Origin: DATFIX01 sp047617305
GTDB taxonomy: Archaea; Halobacteriota; Halobacteria; Halobacteriales; Natrialbaceae
NCBI GenBank assembly: GCA_047617305.1
Contig: JBLGCL010000043.1
Location: 1-17,638 of the forward strand
Length of the DNA stretch: 17,638 nucleotides
Reading direction: 5' to 3'
This document shows, piece by piece, positions 1 through 6,742 of this stretch. Below the pieces are notes generated by a model. It made no database searches, was not told the origin of the DNA, and worked only from the letters and a program-made list of their open reading frames with translations. The stretch's first letter is position 1, and each line of letters starts with the position of its first letter. The position numbers and the translations under genes were made by a program.

Positions 1-1252
1 TCCCGATCTCGTGGGCGACTTCGTCCAGGTGACTCTCGAGCGCCCACGTCCCCTGCGGGTTTCCGTACCCGCGCTGGGCGCCGGGCACGGGCTTGTTCGT
101 GTGGACCGCGTCGGCGGCGAACCGGACGTTCGATACCCGGGGATAGACGGGAAGCGGCTTCTTGCCGATGGCGGCCGTGACGGTGAGCCCGTGCGGGCCG
201 TACGCCCCGGCGTTACCGAGGGCGTAGAAGTCCGTCGCCAGGATCTCGCCGTCCGTCGTGACGGCCGTTCTGAGTTCGACCGCGGCCTCGCGACGGAACC
301 GCATCGCGGTGAACTCCTCCTCGCGGGTCATCTCGACCACGACCGGTCGGCCGGTCGCCCGGTGGAGCGCCATCGCGACGGGCTCGAGCAGCATCGATTG
401 CTTCCCGCCGAACCCGGACCCGAGGGCCGGCTTCGTGACTCGCACGTCCCTGATCGGCACGTCGAACAACTGCGCGACCTGACGGCGGACGTGGTTGGGC
501 ACTTGCGTGCTGGAGATAAGGTGATACCGGTCGTCCTCGTCGGTGTAGGCCAGGGTCGCGTGCGGTTCCGGAATGCAGTGTGACTGGTACTGGGTCTCGT
601 ACTCGCCCTCGACGATCACCGCGTCGTCCCGCGCTTCGGCCGCTTCGAAGGTGGCCTCGACGTCGCCGATCTCGCCCTCGACGTGCATCTCGCGGTTCCG
701 CTCGTAGTCGTGACCGACCTGTTTGTTCTCGACGTCGTCGGGATCGTGGAGTTGCGGCGCGTCCGGGTCCATCGCCCGGTGGAAGTCGAGCAGCGGTTCG
801 CGTTCCTCGTACTCCACCTCGATCTTCTCGAGGGCCCGCTCGGCCGTATCCCCGTCCTCGGCGGCGACGGCGGCGATCGGGTCGCCCACGTACCTGACCT
901 TCTCCCGGAGGACGCGCATGTCGTACGGCGACGGTTCGGGATAGGACTGGCCGGCCGAGGTGTACGGTCGTTCCGGCACCTCGTCGCTCCACGGCGTCAG
1001 GACGGCGTACACGCCGTTCATCGCCTCCGCCGCCTCGGTGTCGATCGATTCCACGACACCGTGAGCGATCTCCGACCGGAGGACCTTCCCCGTCGCCACG
1101 TCGCGGAAGTCGTACTCGTAATCCGCCGTGTACTTGACGTCCCCCGTGACCAGTTTCCGGGCATCGAGCTTCGGTCGTCGGTCCGAGACGACGTCCAACT
1201 CCTCCTGGCGGGCGACTTCCTCGGACGGATCCGGCGGTCGCTGTTTGCTCAC
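1..1252 (-). CDS. Xanthine dehydrogenase / aldehyde oxidase family, molybdopterin-binding large subunit (partial, C-terminus outside window)
   Basis: The frame stays open from a GTG at 1252 to the left edge, giving 417 residues of a subunit that is usually about 750-800. The first ~130 residues fit the alpha/beta hammerhead domain of the family. The molybdopterin-binding part follows, with the signature GSGFGGKQ at residues 278-285. Near the edge the segment TNKPVPGAQRGYGNPQ matches the conserved (R)GFGxPQ region. Such enzymes hydroxylate purines, aldehydes or aromatic acids with water as the oxygen donor; the substrate cannot be read from this fragment. The GTG start overlaps the TGA stop of the iron-sulfur subunit (GTGA at 1249-1252), which fits translational coupling. 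An FAD subunit, if present, would lie outside the window. The family assignment is firm; xanthine as substrate is not established. Confidence 0.9.
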   Translation of the reverse strand, partial: MSKQRPPDPSEEVARQEELDVVSDRRPKLDARKLVTGDVKYTADYEYDFRDVATGKVLRSEIAHGVVESIDTEAAEAMNGVYAVLTPWSDEVPERPYTSAGQSYPEPSPYDMRVLREKVRYVGDPIAAVAAEDGDTAERALEKIEVEYEEREPLLDFHRAMDPDAPQLHDPDDVENKQVGHDYERNREMHVEGEIGDVEATFEAAEARDDAVIVEGEYETQYQSHCIPEPHATLAYTDEDDRYHLISSTQVPNHVRRQVAQLFDVPIRDVRVTKPALGSGFGGKQSMLLEPVAMALHRATGRPVVVEMTREEEFTAMRFRREAAVELRTAVTTDGEILATDFYALGNAGAYGPHGLTVTAAIGKKPLPVYPRVSNVRFAADAVHTNKPVPGAQRGYGNPQGTWALESHLDEVAHEIG

Positions 1253-1785
1253 GTCGAATCACCCCCGTCGTTCGACCCCCGTCCAGGCGGATCGCCCGTC
1301 GACCCGCCGTCGGCGGCGACCCGTTCGGCGTTCATCCGGTCGGCAGCGTCGAGGACGGCCTCGACGATCTTCTCGTACCCGGTGCACCGACAGAGGACGT
1401 CGTCGATCGCCTCGCGGGCCTCCGGTTCGGTCGGTGTGGGGTTCTCCTCGAGGAACGCCTTCGCGGTCATGACCATGCCGGGCGTACAGTAGCCACACTG
1501 GACGGCCGCGTGGTCGATGAACGCCGCCTGGATCGGATGGAGGTCCTCCTGGGTCCCGAGGCCCTCGATGGTTTCGACGGCCGCTCCCTCCATCTCCGTG
1601 ACGGCGACGTCACAGGATTCCGTCGGTTCCCCGTCGACGAGGACCCGGCACATCCCACACTCGCCGTTATCGCACGCGCGATTCGTCCCGGTGTACCCGT
1701 TCCGACGCAAGGCGTCGAGCAGGGTGTCCGAGTCCGTCACCTCGAACGTTTCGGGTTCGCCGTTGATGATGAGTTGAACGTTCAT
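1249..1785 (-). CDS. Xanthine dehydrogenase / aldehyde oxidase family, [2Fe-2S] small subunit
   Basis: This 178-aa protein carries two [2Fe-2S] clusters that pass electrons from the molybdenum centre. The N-terminal plant-ferredoxin-like domain has Cys38, Cys43, Cys46 and Cys58 (CDNGECGMC, then SC). The C-terminal helical [2Fe-2S]-binding domain has CGYC (Cys97, Cys100) and CRC (Cys132, Cys134) in the usual spacing. The last ~25 residues are a Gly/Asp/Ser-rich tail. ATG 1785 is chosen because the ferredoxin fold begins directly there (MNVQLIINGE). The reading frame is also open far upstream, but that extension is a shadow of the gene on the other strand. It is first in a minus-strand operon with the large subunit, with a TATA-like element at 1841-1850. 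Confidence 0.94.
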   Translation of the reverse strand: MNVQLIINGEPETFEVTDSDTLLDALRRNGYTGTNRACDNGECGMCRVLVDGEPTESCDVAVTEMEGAAVETIEGLGTQEDLHPIQAAFIDHAAVQCGYCTPGMVMTAKAFLEENPTPTEPEAREAIDDVLCRCTGYEKIVEAVLDAADRMNAERVAADGGSTGDPPGRGSNDGGDST

Positions 1786-1792
1786 AGTAATG

Positions 1793-1805
1793 CCTCGCTC
1801 CGAGG
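1793..1805 (-). promoter_or_regulatory. Small hairpin with Shine-Dalgarno-like bases before the iron-sulfur subunit
   Basis: On the minus strand the sequence CCTCG-GAG-CGAGG is a perfect 5-bp stem with a 3-nt loop. It sits 7 nt before ATG 1785. The loop (GAG) and right arm (GAGG) are the only Shine-Dalgarno-like bases there. If the TATA element at 1841-1850 is used, the mRNA leader would be about 34 nt and would include this hairpin. Short GC-rich stems are common by chance at this base composition. Confidence 0.3.
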
Positions 1806-1840
1806 TACTCCCGCTTACCGGTCGTAGCTTGACGACGCGC

Positions 1841-1850
1841 CATATAATAA
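1841..1850 (-). promoter_or_regulatory. TATA-like element for the molybdenum hydroxylase operon
   Basis: On the minus strand the sequence reads TTATTATATG, an AT island in very GC-rich surroundings. A start site about 26 nt downstream would fall near 1819 and give a leader of about 34 nt before ATG 1785. This is an inference from position and composition. Confidence 0.55.
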
Positions 1851-1908
1851 CTAACGCGAAATCCAAGGAAGAGGGAATAGGTCCCCGCGTCGACGGCTCC
1901 GAGCCCCG

Positions 1909-1930
1909 CGGAACGGCGTCGGCCGTTCCG
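1909..1930. promoter_or_regulatory. 9-bp perfect inverted repeat in the divergent intergenic region (possible operator)
   Basis: CGGAACGGC (1909-1917) and GCCGTTCCG (1922-1930) are perfect reverse complements separated by GTCG. A second repeat, TCCGG-ATCG-CCGGA (1927-1940), overlaps its right arm. The site lies between the divergent molybdenum hydroxylase and GMP synthase genes, outside both predicted transcripts, so a DNA-level operator is more likely than an RNA structure. No regulator is identified. Confidence 0.4.
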
Positions 1931-1987
1931 GATCGCCGGACGACCGTATCCCGGCCGATGATTGCCGTCGACAGCCGACACCGGGTC

Positions 1988-1995
1988 GCTTTTGG
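1988..1995 (+). promoter_or_regulatory. Weak TATA-like element before the GMP synthase subunit
   Basis: The T-rich string GCTTTTGG is centred about 28 nt before ATG 2020. This is the usual TATA distance for a leaderless haloarchaeal transcript. It is a poor match to a TATA box, so confidence is low. Confidence 0.3.
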
Positions 1996-2019
1996 GGAGC
2001 GGTCCGGTACGTGCTGGTA

Positions 2020-2571
2020 ATGACCCGGATCGTCGTCGTCGACAATCACGGACAGTTCACGCACCTCGAACAACGGGCTCTCAGGGAACTCGGGGTAGAC
2101 ACCGAGATCGTCGACAACGAGACGCCGCCGGCGGAAATCGACGCCGACGGACTCGTCCTCTCGGGGGGGCCATCGATCGAGGACGTCGGTCGCTGCTCGG
2201 ACTACCTGGAGATGGACGTCCCCGTCTTCGGCATCTGTCTCGGCATGCAGTTCATGGCCCAGGATCTCGGCGGCAGCGTCGGTGCCGGCGACTACGGCGG
2301 TTACGCCGACGTCACCGTCGACATCGCCGACGACGAAGATCCGCTCGTCGGGTCGCTGGCGCCCGAGAGTCGGACCTGGGCGAGTCACGCCGACGAGGTG
2401 AAGGGTCTTCCACCGGGCTTCGAGTTGACGGCCCGGAGTGAGGTCTGTGACGTCGAGGCCATGAGCGACGTGGACCGCGACCTGTACGGGGTCCAGTGGC
2501 ACCCCGAGGTCGCTCACACAGAGGAGGGCACCGAAGTGTTCGAGAACTTCCGGGCGATCTGCGAGCGGTAA
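2020..2571 (+). CDS. guaAA: GMP synthase glutaminase subunit (class I glutamine amidotransferase)
   Basis: This 183-aa protein is a complete class I amidotransferase domain without the ATP pyrophosphatase part, as in archaea with split GMP synthase. It hydrolyses glutamine and passes ammonia to the GuaAB synthetase subunit, which converts XMP to GMP. The nucleophile is Cys73 in GICLGMQ, and the partner residues are His161 and Glu163 in VQWHPEV. The oxyanion-hole segment LSGGPS (47-52) and the SHADEV motif are also present. ATG 2020 is preferred over the upstream GTG 2011 because MTRIVVVDNHGQF is the typical N-terminus and the TATA-like spacing fits. The synthetase subunit is not in this window. 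Confidence 0.93.
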   Translation: MTRIVVVDNHGQFTHLEQRALRELGVDTEIVDNETPPAEIDADGLVLSGGPSIEDVGRCSDYLEMDVPVFGICLGMQFMAQDLGGSVGAGDYGGYADVTVDIADDEDPLVGSLAPESRTWASHADEVKGLPPGFELTARSEVCDVEAMSDVDRDLYGVQWHPEVAHTEEGTEVFENFRAICER

Positions 2572-2576
2572 CACTA

Positions 2577-2584
2577 CTTTTATC
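2577..2584 (+). promoter_or_regulatory. TATA-like element for the DUF2070 gene
   Basis: CTTTTATC lies just after the stop codon of the upstream gene and is centred 30 nt before ATG 2611. This fits a leaderless transcript. The T-run may also help terminate the upstream gene. A GAGAGG string at 2593-2598 could serve as a ribosome site only if transcription starts earlier. Confidence 0.5.
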
Positions 2585-2610
2585 GCGGCGGACCGAGAGG
2601 AATTTTAACG

Positions 2611-4503
2611 ATGACGGAGACCCAGGGCAACCTCGCCAGTTTGTCGCGATATATATTCCATGCGCCCCGCTGGTACACGAGTCTGGCGTACACCGTGGGG
2701 ATTGCCGCGATGGCCGGGGTCGGCGCGTTCGACAGCGGCTTCCTGCTGGAGGACGTGTGGCAGGGGGTCTTCTTCATCGGTATCCCGACGGTCGTTGCGG
2801 GCTTCCTCACGTCCGGACTCGATCGGCACCTCGGTGGCCAACTCACCCCCAACCGGTCGTCGTTACTCGCGCTCGCGGGGGAGTTGATCGTGGTCGTCCT
2901 GCTGGCGGCCGCCGGTTTCGTGTCCCTGCTCACGCCGCTCGGGCAGAACTTCGTTTTCGACACCCTGTTCGTGGGGCTGGCCTCGATTCTCGCGTTCAGA
3001 CTGCTCGTCATCATCGCGGTTTCGGGTCACTCCGCCTGGATCGCGATGATCCCGGCCAGCCTGCAGACGGTCGTCGCCGCGGTCCTGCTGTTCGTCTACA
3101 GCGGGACGATGCGGTACCTCGAACTCGGGGGGCCGCTACTGCGGGTCGAGCCGTTGTTGCGAGCGTACCTCTCCCGCGCCGAGCAGGGGCCGAAGGAAAT
3201 CGCGTCGACGACGGCCATCATCCCCAGCGACTTCGTCGTCTTCGGGGTGCTCTGTCTCATCTACACCGGCGCCGTGGTGCTCTTCCTGCGGGTCATCGAC
3301 CGTCCGTGGAAACGGAGCCTCGGGATCAGCGCCCTCGACCTGGTCGGCGGGTTCATCGGTCACGTCGCCGAGGGCTCCAACGAGCTCGAGGAGTTCTTCG
3401 AGACCATCGGTGAGGAGGCGATCGTTCCGGTGACGGTGCTGGCGTTCCGTCGGCCGGACGGCACGGAGAAGGCCCGGTTCGTCCTGCCGATGATCCACCC
3501 GGGGCCGATGGGCCAGATCGGTGGCGGCAATCTCCCGAAACGCGTCGCGAAAGGGGCCGACGGGCTGGCTTTCCCCCCGCACGCAACGGCCGGTCACGAC
3601 TTCAATCTCGTCACCGAAGGCGAGATCGACACGATCATCGACGCGGCCGACCGTGCCCACGATCGGATCGAGTACCACGATCGGGCGAGCGAGAGCCTCC
3701 GGGTCCAGGAGGGCGAGGCGAAGATCTTGGGGCAGGCGTTCGGGGACGACGTCGTCCTCGTGACGACGTTCGCGCCGAACTTCGCCGACGACATCGAGTA
3801 CGCCGTCGGCCTCTCGGCGGCGGCGGAGGCCCGCTCGGGCGGGTTCGAGGACGTGCTCTTCGTGGACGCACACAACTGCAACGACGGGCTGACGCCGGGC
3901 GACCTGGGCCACGTCGTGCCCGGCAGCCGCCGCTCGTTCGACATGATGCAGGCTGCGGGCCTGGCGGCTGCCGGCCTCGCGGACGCCGAACGGGGACCGA
4001 TCGAGCTTGGGACCGCCTGGGACGAAACGGACTGGACGCCCGAAGAGGGTATCGGTCCCCTGGGCGTCCGCGCCGCGGTGCTGGACGTCGACGGGCAGAC
4101 GACCGCCTACGTCCTCGTCGACGGCAACAACATGGAGCCCGGCCTTCGCGACCGGATCGTCGAAACGCTCGGCGACCGGGTCGACGAGTCCGAAGTCATG
4201 ACGACCGACACGCACATCGTCAATACCGTTCAGTCCGAGAACCAGGTCGGCGCCGAAATCGACGTTGACCGCCTCGTGGCCCTGATCGACGACCTCGTCG
4301 AAACGGCGCTCGAGGACCGCGAACCCGTGACGGCCGGCCTGGCCAGCGAACGAGCCGAGGTGACGGTCTTCGGGAACGATCGCACGGAAACGCTCGCCAG
4401 CCACGCCAACGCCGCCGTCTCGATGGGCGGTCCCTTCGCCGTGGTCGTGACGCTCGCGGTCCTCGCCGTGAGCATCCTGATTTTCCTCATGACGGCGGCG
4501 TGA
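2611..4503 (+). CDS. DUF2070 family archaeal membrane protein
   Basis: This 630-aa protein has about six or seven hydrophobic segments in residues 18-235. A large soluble domain follows (about 245-600), and a single C-terminal membrane helix ends the protein (about 605-628). I assign it to DUF2070, an archaeal family of unknown function, from this layout and from the conserved motifs HPGPMGQIGGGNLP (His296), GHDFN (His329, Asp330), DAHN (Asp419, His421), DTH (Asp533, His535) and a late SHAN. The recurring Asp/His pairs resemble a metal-binding hydrolase site, but that is inference. It stands alone: the upstream gene ends 39 nt before it, and the downstream gene converges on the other strand. 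Confidence 0.85.
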   Translation: MTETQGNLASLSRYIFHAPRWYTSLAYTVGIAAMAGVGAFDSGFLLEDVWQGVFFIGIPTVVAGFLTSGLDRHLGGQLTPNRSSLLALAGELIVVVLLAAAGFVSLLTPLGQNFVFDTLFVGLASILAFRLLVIIAVSGHSAWIAMIPASLQTVVAAVLLFVYSGTMRYLELGGPLLRVEPLLRAYLSRAEQGPKEIASTTAIIPSDFVVFGVLCLIYTGAVVLFLRVIDRPWKRSLGISALDLVGGFIGHVAEGSNELEEFFETIGEEAIVPVTVLAFRRPDGTEKARFVLPMIHPGPMGQIGGGNLPKRVAKGADGLAFPPHATAGHDFNLVTEGEIDTIIDAADRAHDRIEYHDRASESLRVQEGEAKILGQAFGDDVVLVTTFAPNFADDIEYAVGLSAAAEARSGGFEDVLFVDAHNCNDGLTPGDLGHVVPGSRRSFDMMQAAGLAAAGLADAERGPIELGTAWDETDWTPEEGIGPLGVRAAVLDVDGQTTAYVLVDGNNMEPGLRDRIVETLGDRVDESEVMTTDTHIVNTVQSENQVGAEIDVDRLVALIDDLVETALEDREPVTAGLASERAEVTVFGNDRTETLASHANAAVSMGGPFAVVVTLAVLAVSILIFLMTAA

Positions 4504-4504
4504 C

Positions 4505-4526
4505 CCCGGCGTCAGCGTCGGCCGGG
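4505..4526. terminator. Inverted repeat between convergent genes
   Basis: CCCGGC (4505-4510) and GCCGGG (4521-4526) can pair around a 10-nt loop in the 28-bp gap between two convergent stop codons. There is no T-tract on either strand, and archaeal termination usually relies on T-tracts, so a terminator role is uncertain. Confidence 0.25.
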
Positions 4527-4531
4527 AGCCT

Positions 4532-4780
4532 TCATTCCTCGTCCCCGTCTTCGAACAGTTCGTCGACGGCGTGGCGGGCCGCCAGGGCGGCGTCCTCGGC
4601 GACCCGATCGGCGTCCGCCGGCGAGTCCGGGGCCAGCACGTAGACGTCGACGTCCAGGGTGCCTTCCTCGAACGAGACCGTGACGTCGTAATCCTCGACG
4701 TCCGATCGGTCGATGCGAGCAAAGATCAGGTCGGCCGCCGCGCTCGCGGCCGTCTCCACGACCTCCCGGTCGGTCGGCAT
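4532..4780 (-). CDS. DUF3194 family protein
   Basis: This small acidic protein (82 aa) has an alpha-beta-beta-alpha pattern. There is an N-terminal helix (about 4-24), two strands around YDVTVSFEEG and LDVDVYVLAP, and a C-terminal helix ending in an acidic tail. It matches the short archaeal DUF3194 proteins that lie directly downstream of prefoldin beta in haloarchaea. It begins 9 nt after the prefoldin stop codon and is surely co-transcribed with it. Function is unknown; the context suggests a link to protein folding. Confidence 0.8.
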   Translation of the reverse strand: MPTDREVVETAASAAADLIFARIDRSDVEDYDVTVSFEEGTLDVDVYVLAPDSPADADRVAEDAALAARHAVDELFEDGDEE

Positions 4781-4789
4781 CGGAAGCGC

Positions 4790-5194
4790 TTACGCGCCGC
4801 CGGGGCCGGGGCCGCCCATGCCGCCGCCCATCGGGCCGCCACCGCCCATGCCACCGAGCATCTCCTCGAGTTCCTCCTGGAGCTCCTCGAACTGTTCCTG
4901 CACCCGCTCCTCCTGTTTTTCGAGGGTCTCGACGCGGATCTCGAGGTTGTCCTTCGTCTCCTCGAGGTCCGACTGGGCCGCGTCGTAGTCGGTTTCGACG
5001 AGGAGTTCGCCGACCTCGCGGTACATCGCGGTCTCCTCGTCGATCTCCTCGAGCTCTTCGAGGGCGTTTTTCGTCTCCGTCAGCCTGTTTTCGGCCTCGT
5101 TCTTCTGGGCGGCGACCTGCTGGGCCGTCTCCTGCAGATCCTGCAACTCTTCGAGCTTCTCCTGTGCTTCCGGGGGTAGATTGCCAGCTGCCAT
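4790..5194 (-). CDS. pfdB: Prefoldin subunit beta
   Basis: Prefoldin is a hexameric jellyfish-shaped co-chaperone (two alpha, four beta subunits) that delivers unfolded proteins to the thermosome. This 134-aa protein has the beta-subunit pattern: a long N-terminal coiled coil (about 6-45), a hairpin region with ETAMYREVGELLV, and a second coiled coil rich in Glu, Gln and Leu (about 75-112). ATG 5194 is chosen because the family pattern starts at MAAGNLPPEAQEKL; the frame is open upstream, but that part is arginine-rich and non-conserved. The C-terminus is an unusual Gly/Met/Pro tail. A TATA-like element lies close upstream. Confidence 0.93.
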   Translation of the reverse strand: MAAGNLPPEAQEKLEELQDLQETAQQVAAQKNEAENRLTETKNALEELEEIDEETAMYREVGELLVETDYDAAQSDLEETKDNLEIRVETLEKQEERVQEQFEELQEELEEMLGGMGGGGPMGGGMGGPGPGGA

Positions 5195-5216
5195 ACCTGG
5201 CCGGAGGTGGGCTGGA

Positions 5217-5226
5217 CTGAAAAAGC
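5217..5226 (-). promoter_or_regulatory. TATA-like element for prefoldin beta - DUF3194
   Basis: On the minus strand the sequence is CTTTTTCAG, centred about 28 nt before ATG 5194. This matches the expected spacing for a leaderless transcript. It is T-rich rather than a classical TATA box. Confidence 0.4.
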
Positions 5227-5316
5227 CCCGCTTTCGTCCCGACCGGCGGGCGACCCGGAGCGGGGACGATCCGACCTGTCGCAATCCTCAATGGGGCGCC
5301 GCACCTATCGCCGGCA

Positions 5317-5910
5317 ATGGCGAGGTTCATCGACGACGTTCGGGAGATCGAAGCCGGTGACGAACGCCGACTCATGGAACTGCTCGTGGACCGGCTCTCG
5401 ACGGTCGAACGGGCCCAGAACCGCGTGGGCGCGTACGTGGACGATCGGACGGCGTCCCTCGACGACGCCGAAGGGGAGCTACACGACGTCCTCGACCTCG
5501 TTCGCGAGGACCTCGAGGCGGCCGGCGAGGACGCGAGCGAGCTATCGACCGACGAACTGATCGACGCCGCGAACGACGGGCGCGTGAGCGAGGAGACCCA
5601 CGAACAGATTCGGGACCGCTTTCCGGACCTGGCCCGGAAGGCGGCGTCCGGACAGGCGGCCTTCGAGAGCGTCCAGCCGATCCTCGAGGAGATCGAGGCG
5701 GAGAGCGACCTCTACCGGGAGATCGCCGACCGGATCGGCGACGGGCAGGACGAGGCAGCGACGATGGCCGACCGTATCGTCTCCTTTTTCGAGGAGGAGT
5801 CAACGTTCGGCGGGCCGGAGGGGACGGTCGTGGACGCCATCGTCGGAACGGTCGATGGCGAGGGCGAGGGCGTCGAGCGGTCGGGCCACGACGCCAGCGA
5901 GTCGACGTAA
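5317..5910 (+). CDS. Hypothetical acidic helical protein
   Basis: I do not recognise this 197-aa protein. It is strongly acidic and predicted almost fully helical, with heptad-like stretches (about 1-75 and 105-170). It has no signal peptide, membrane segment or cysteine. The last ~30 residues are Gly/Glu/Ser-rich and probably disordered. The acidic composition and G/C-ending codons mark it as the coding strand; the overlapping opposite frame is arginine-rich. It sits on the plus strand between two minus-strand blocks, divergent from prefoldin beta and convergent with pcc1 (5-bp gap). I see no convincing TATA box before ATG 5317. A structural or coiled-coil adaptor is possible but unproven. 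Confidence 0.75.
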   Translation: MARFIDDVREIEAGDERRLMELLVDRLSTVERAQNRVGAYVDDRTASLDDAEGELHDVLDLVREDLEAAGEDASELSTDELIDAANDGRVSEETHEQIRDRFPDLARKAASGQAAFESVQPILEEIEAESDLYREIADRIGDGQDEAATMADRIVSFFEEESTFGGPEGTVVDAIVGTVDGEGEGVERSGHDASEST

Positions 5911-5915
5911 CGGCG

Positions 5916-6164
5916 TTACCCGCGGGCGATCCGCTCGGCCACGCTCACGAGCGATCCCCAGGTGTTGATCCCGGCCCGCAACGCGGTGAGGTCCCTCGCC
6001 CGGACGGTGACGATCACCGTGTCCCCGTCCCGCCGGAGCGTCGCACGGGTTCGATCGCCCTCGATGTCGCCGACTTCGGGACGAACGGCTTCGGCGACGG
6101 TGTCCGCGATTCGCTCGTCGTCGTACGGATACTCGAAAACGGCTTCGTGAACGTATTCGGCCAT
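5916..6164 (-). CDS. pcc1: KEOPS complex subunit Pcc1
   Basis: This 82-aa protein matches Pcc1, the dimerising subunit of KEOPS, which makes the universal N6-threonylcarbamoyladenosine at position 37 of tRNAs reading ANN codons. It has the compact KH-like layout of the family: an N-terminal strand (EAVFEYPY), a helix (ERIADTVAEAV), strands around TRATLRRDGDTVIVTVRARD and the typical end LTALRAGINTWGSLVSVAERI. It begins 13 nt after the Rpo12 stop and is third in the L37Ae-Rpo12-Pcc1 operon, a conserved archaeal grouping. Confidence 0.9.
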   Translation of the reverse strand: MAEYVHEAVFEYPYDDERIADTVAEAVRPEVGDIEGDRTRATLRRDGDTVIVTVRARDLTALRAGINTWGSLVSVAERIARG

Positions 6165-6177
6165 CCGCCTTCGACGG

Positions 6178-6312
6178 TTACTCGACGTCGATCTCCTTGA
6201 CGTCGGGACTGCGCTCCTTCAGGAGCACCCGGTGACCGCAGTAGGGACAGCGAACGCCGCCGTACTCGTCGAGTTCGACGTCGCGCTTGCACCGCGAGCA
6301 CTTGTAGCTCAT
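6178..6312 (-). CDS. rpo12: DNA-directed RNA polymerase subunit Rpo12 (RpoP)
   Basis: This 44-aa zinc-ribbon protein is the archaeal counterpart of eukaryotic Rpb12 and anchors Rpo3 in the polymerase assembly platform. The ribbon cysteines are Cys5, Cys8, Cys22 and Cys25 (CSRC and CPYC), followed by the basic strand GHRVLLKERSP. ATG 6312 overlaps the L37Ae stop as ATGA, so translation is likely coupled. It is too short to stand out without the frame context, but motif and neighbours make the call firm. Confidence 0.93.
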   Translation of the reverse strand: MSYKCSRCKRDVELDEYGGVRCPYCGHRVLLKERSPDVKEIDVE

Positions 6313-6584
6313 TCTTCCTCTGTCATGGCGGCGCGAATCGACCGCTTCACGCCGCGGCCACCCGGCGTTTCCGGGCGGTAGGTCCCCCCGGTGAACCGGT
6401 AGCCGCAGCGACTGCACTCCCAGATGCCGGTCCCCTTGCGGTCGACACGGGCTTCGCCGCACTCCGGACAGACGTGGTCGTCGCGCATTTCCTCCTCGAT
6501 CTCGGCGACCCGTCGGCGGGAGACGCGCCCGTAGCGGGCCCCGAACCGGCCGGCGCTCCCGGTTCGACCTTTCTTCTCGCTCAT
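6309..6584 (-). CDS. rpl37ae: 50S ribosomal protein L37Ae
   Basis: This 91-aa ribosomal protein has the basic N-terminal arm of the family (KKGRTGSAGRFGARYG) that threads into 23S rRNA. A zinc ribbon follows with Cys39, Cys42, Cys57 and Cys60 (CPECG and CSRCG) and the conserved FTGGTYRPETP. It leads the L37Ae-Rpo12-Pcc1 operon. A TATA-like element lies 25-35 nt upstream of ATG 6584. A GGAGGT string and a three-codon reading frame also precede the start. Confidence 0.94.
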   Translation of the reverse strand: MSEKKGRTGSAGRFGARYGRVSRRRVAEIEEEMRDDHVCPECGEARVDRKGTGIWECSRCGYRFTGGTYRPETPGGRGVKRSIRAAMTEEE

Positions 6585-6608
6585 ACTGCCATCACGTACC
6601 TCCAGCGG

Positions 6609-6619
6609 GCAAATAAACC
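6609..6619 (-). promoter_or_regulatory. TATA-like element for the L37Ae-Rpo12-Pcc1 operon
   Basis: On the minus strand the sequence is GGTTTATTTGC, centred about 30 nt before ATG 6584. It is the only AT-rich block in the 158-bp gap on that side. A start site about 26 nt downstream gives a leader of only a few nucleotides. Confidence 0.55.
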
Positions 6620-6710
6620 TGTTGAGTCGTTCCGCCCGCGTCCGCCGGCGTTACGGGTCGATCGTCGGGGCTCGAACGGTTTCGTGGACGACGGTTCGGG
6701 GACAACGTTC

Positions 6711-6733
6711 ATGATCACGCCCGGTGATATCGG
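6711..6733. promoter_or_regulatory. Interrupted palindrome before cheW (shared with the cheY promoter)
   Basis: ATCAC (6714-6718) and GTGAT (6724-6728) form a perfect inverted repeat around GCCCG. The wider sequence matches the site upstream of cheY (7382-7401) at 18 of 20 positions when a 3-nt insertion (6722-6724) is allowed. It lies 10 nt before the annotated cheW start, where core promoter contacts would be, or further upstream if a later cheW start is used. Confidence 0.45.
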
Positions 6734-6742
6734 TGCATACGG

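Noticed and set aside
213..1262. 349-codon minus-strand frame overlapping the large hydroxylase subunit
   Set aside because: It is a different frame from the true subunit, which has GSGFGGK and RGYGNPQ motifs and is open to the window edge.
1786..2574. Upstream extension of the iron-sulfur subunit on the minus strand
   Set aside because: The extra 263 residues are antisense to the GMP synthase subunit and have no family similarity; the ferredoxin fold starts at ATG 1785.
3136..4722. 528-codon open frame antisense to the DUF2070 gene
   Set aside because: It spans two unrelated genes and has Arg/Val-rich shadow composition; DUF2070 motifs lie on the other strand.
5372..5803. Minus-strand arginine-rich frame in the gap between pcc1 and prefoldin
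   Set aside because: Arg/Pro/Ser-rich composition marks it as a shadow of the acidic plus-strand gene.
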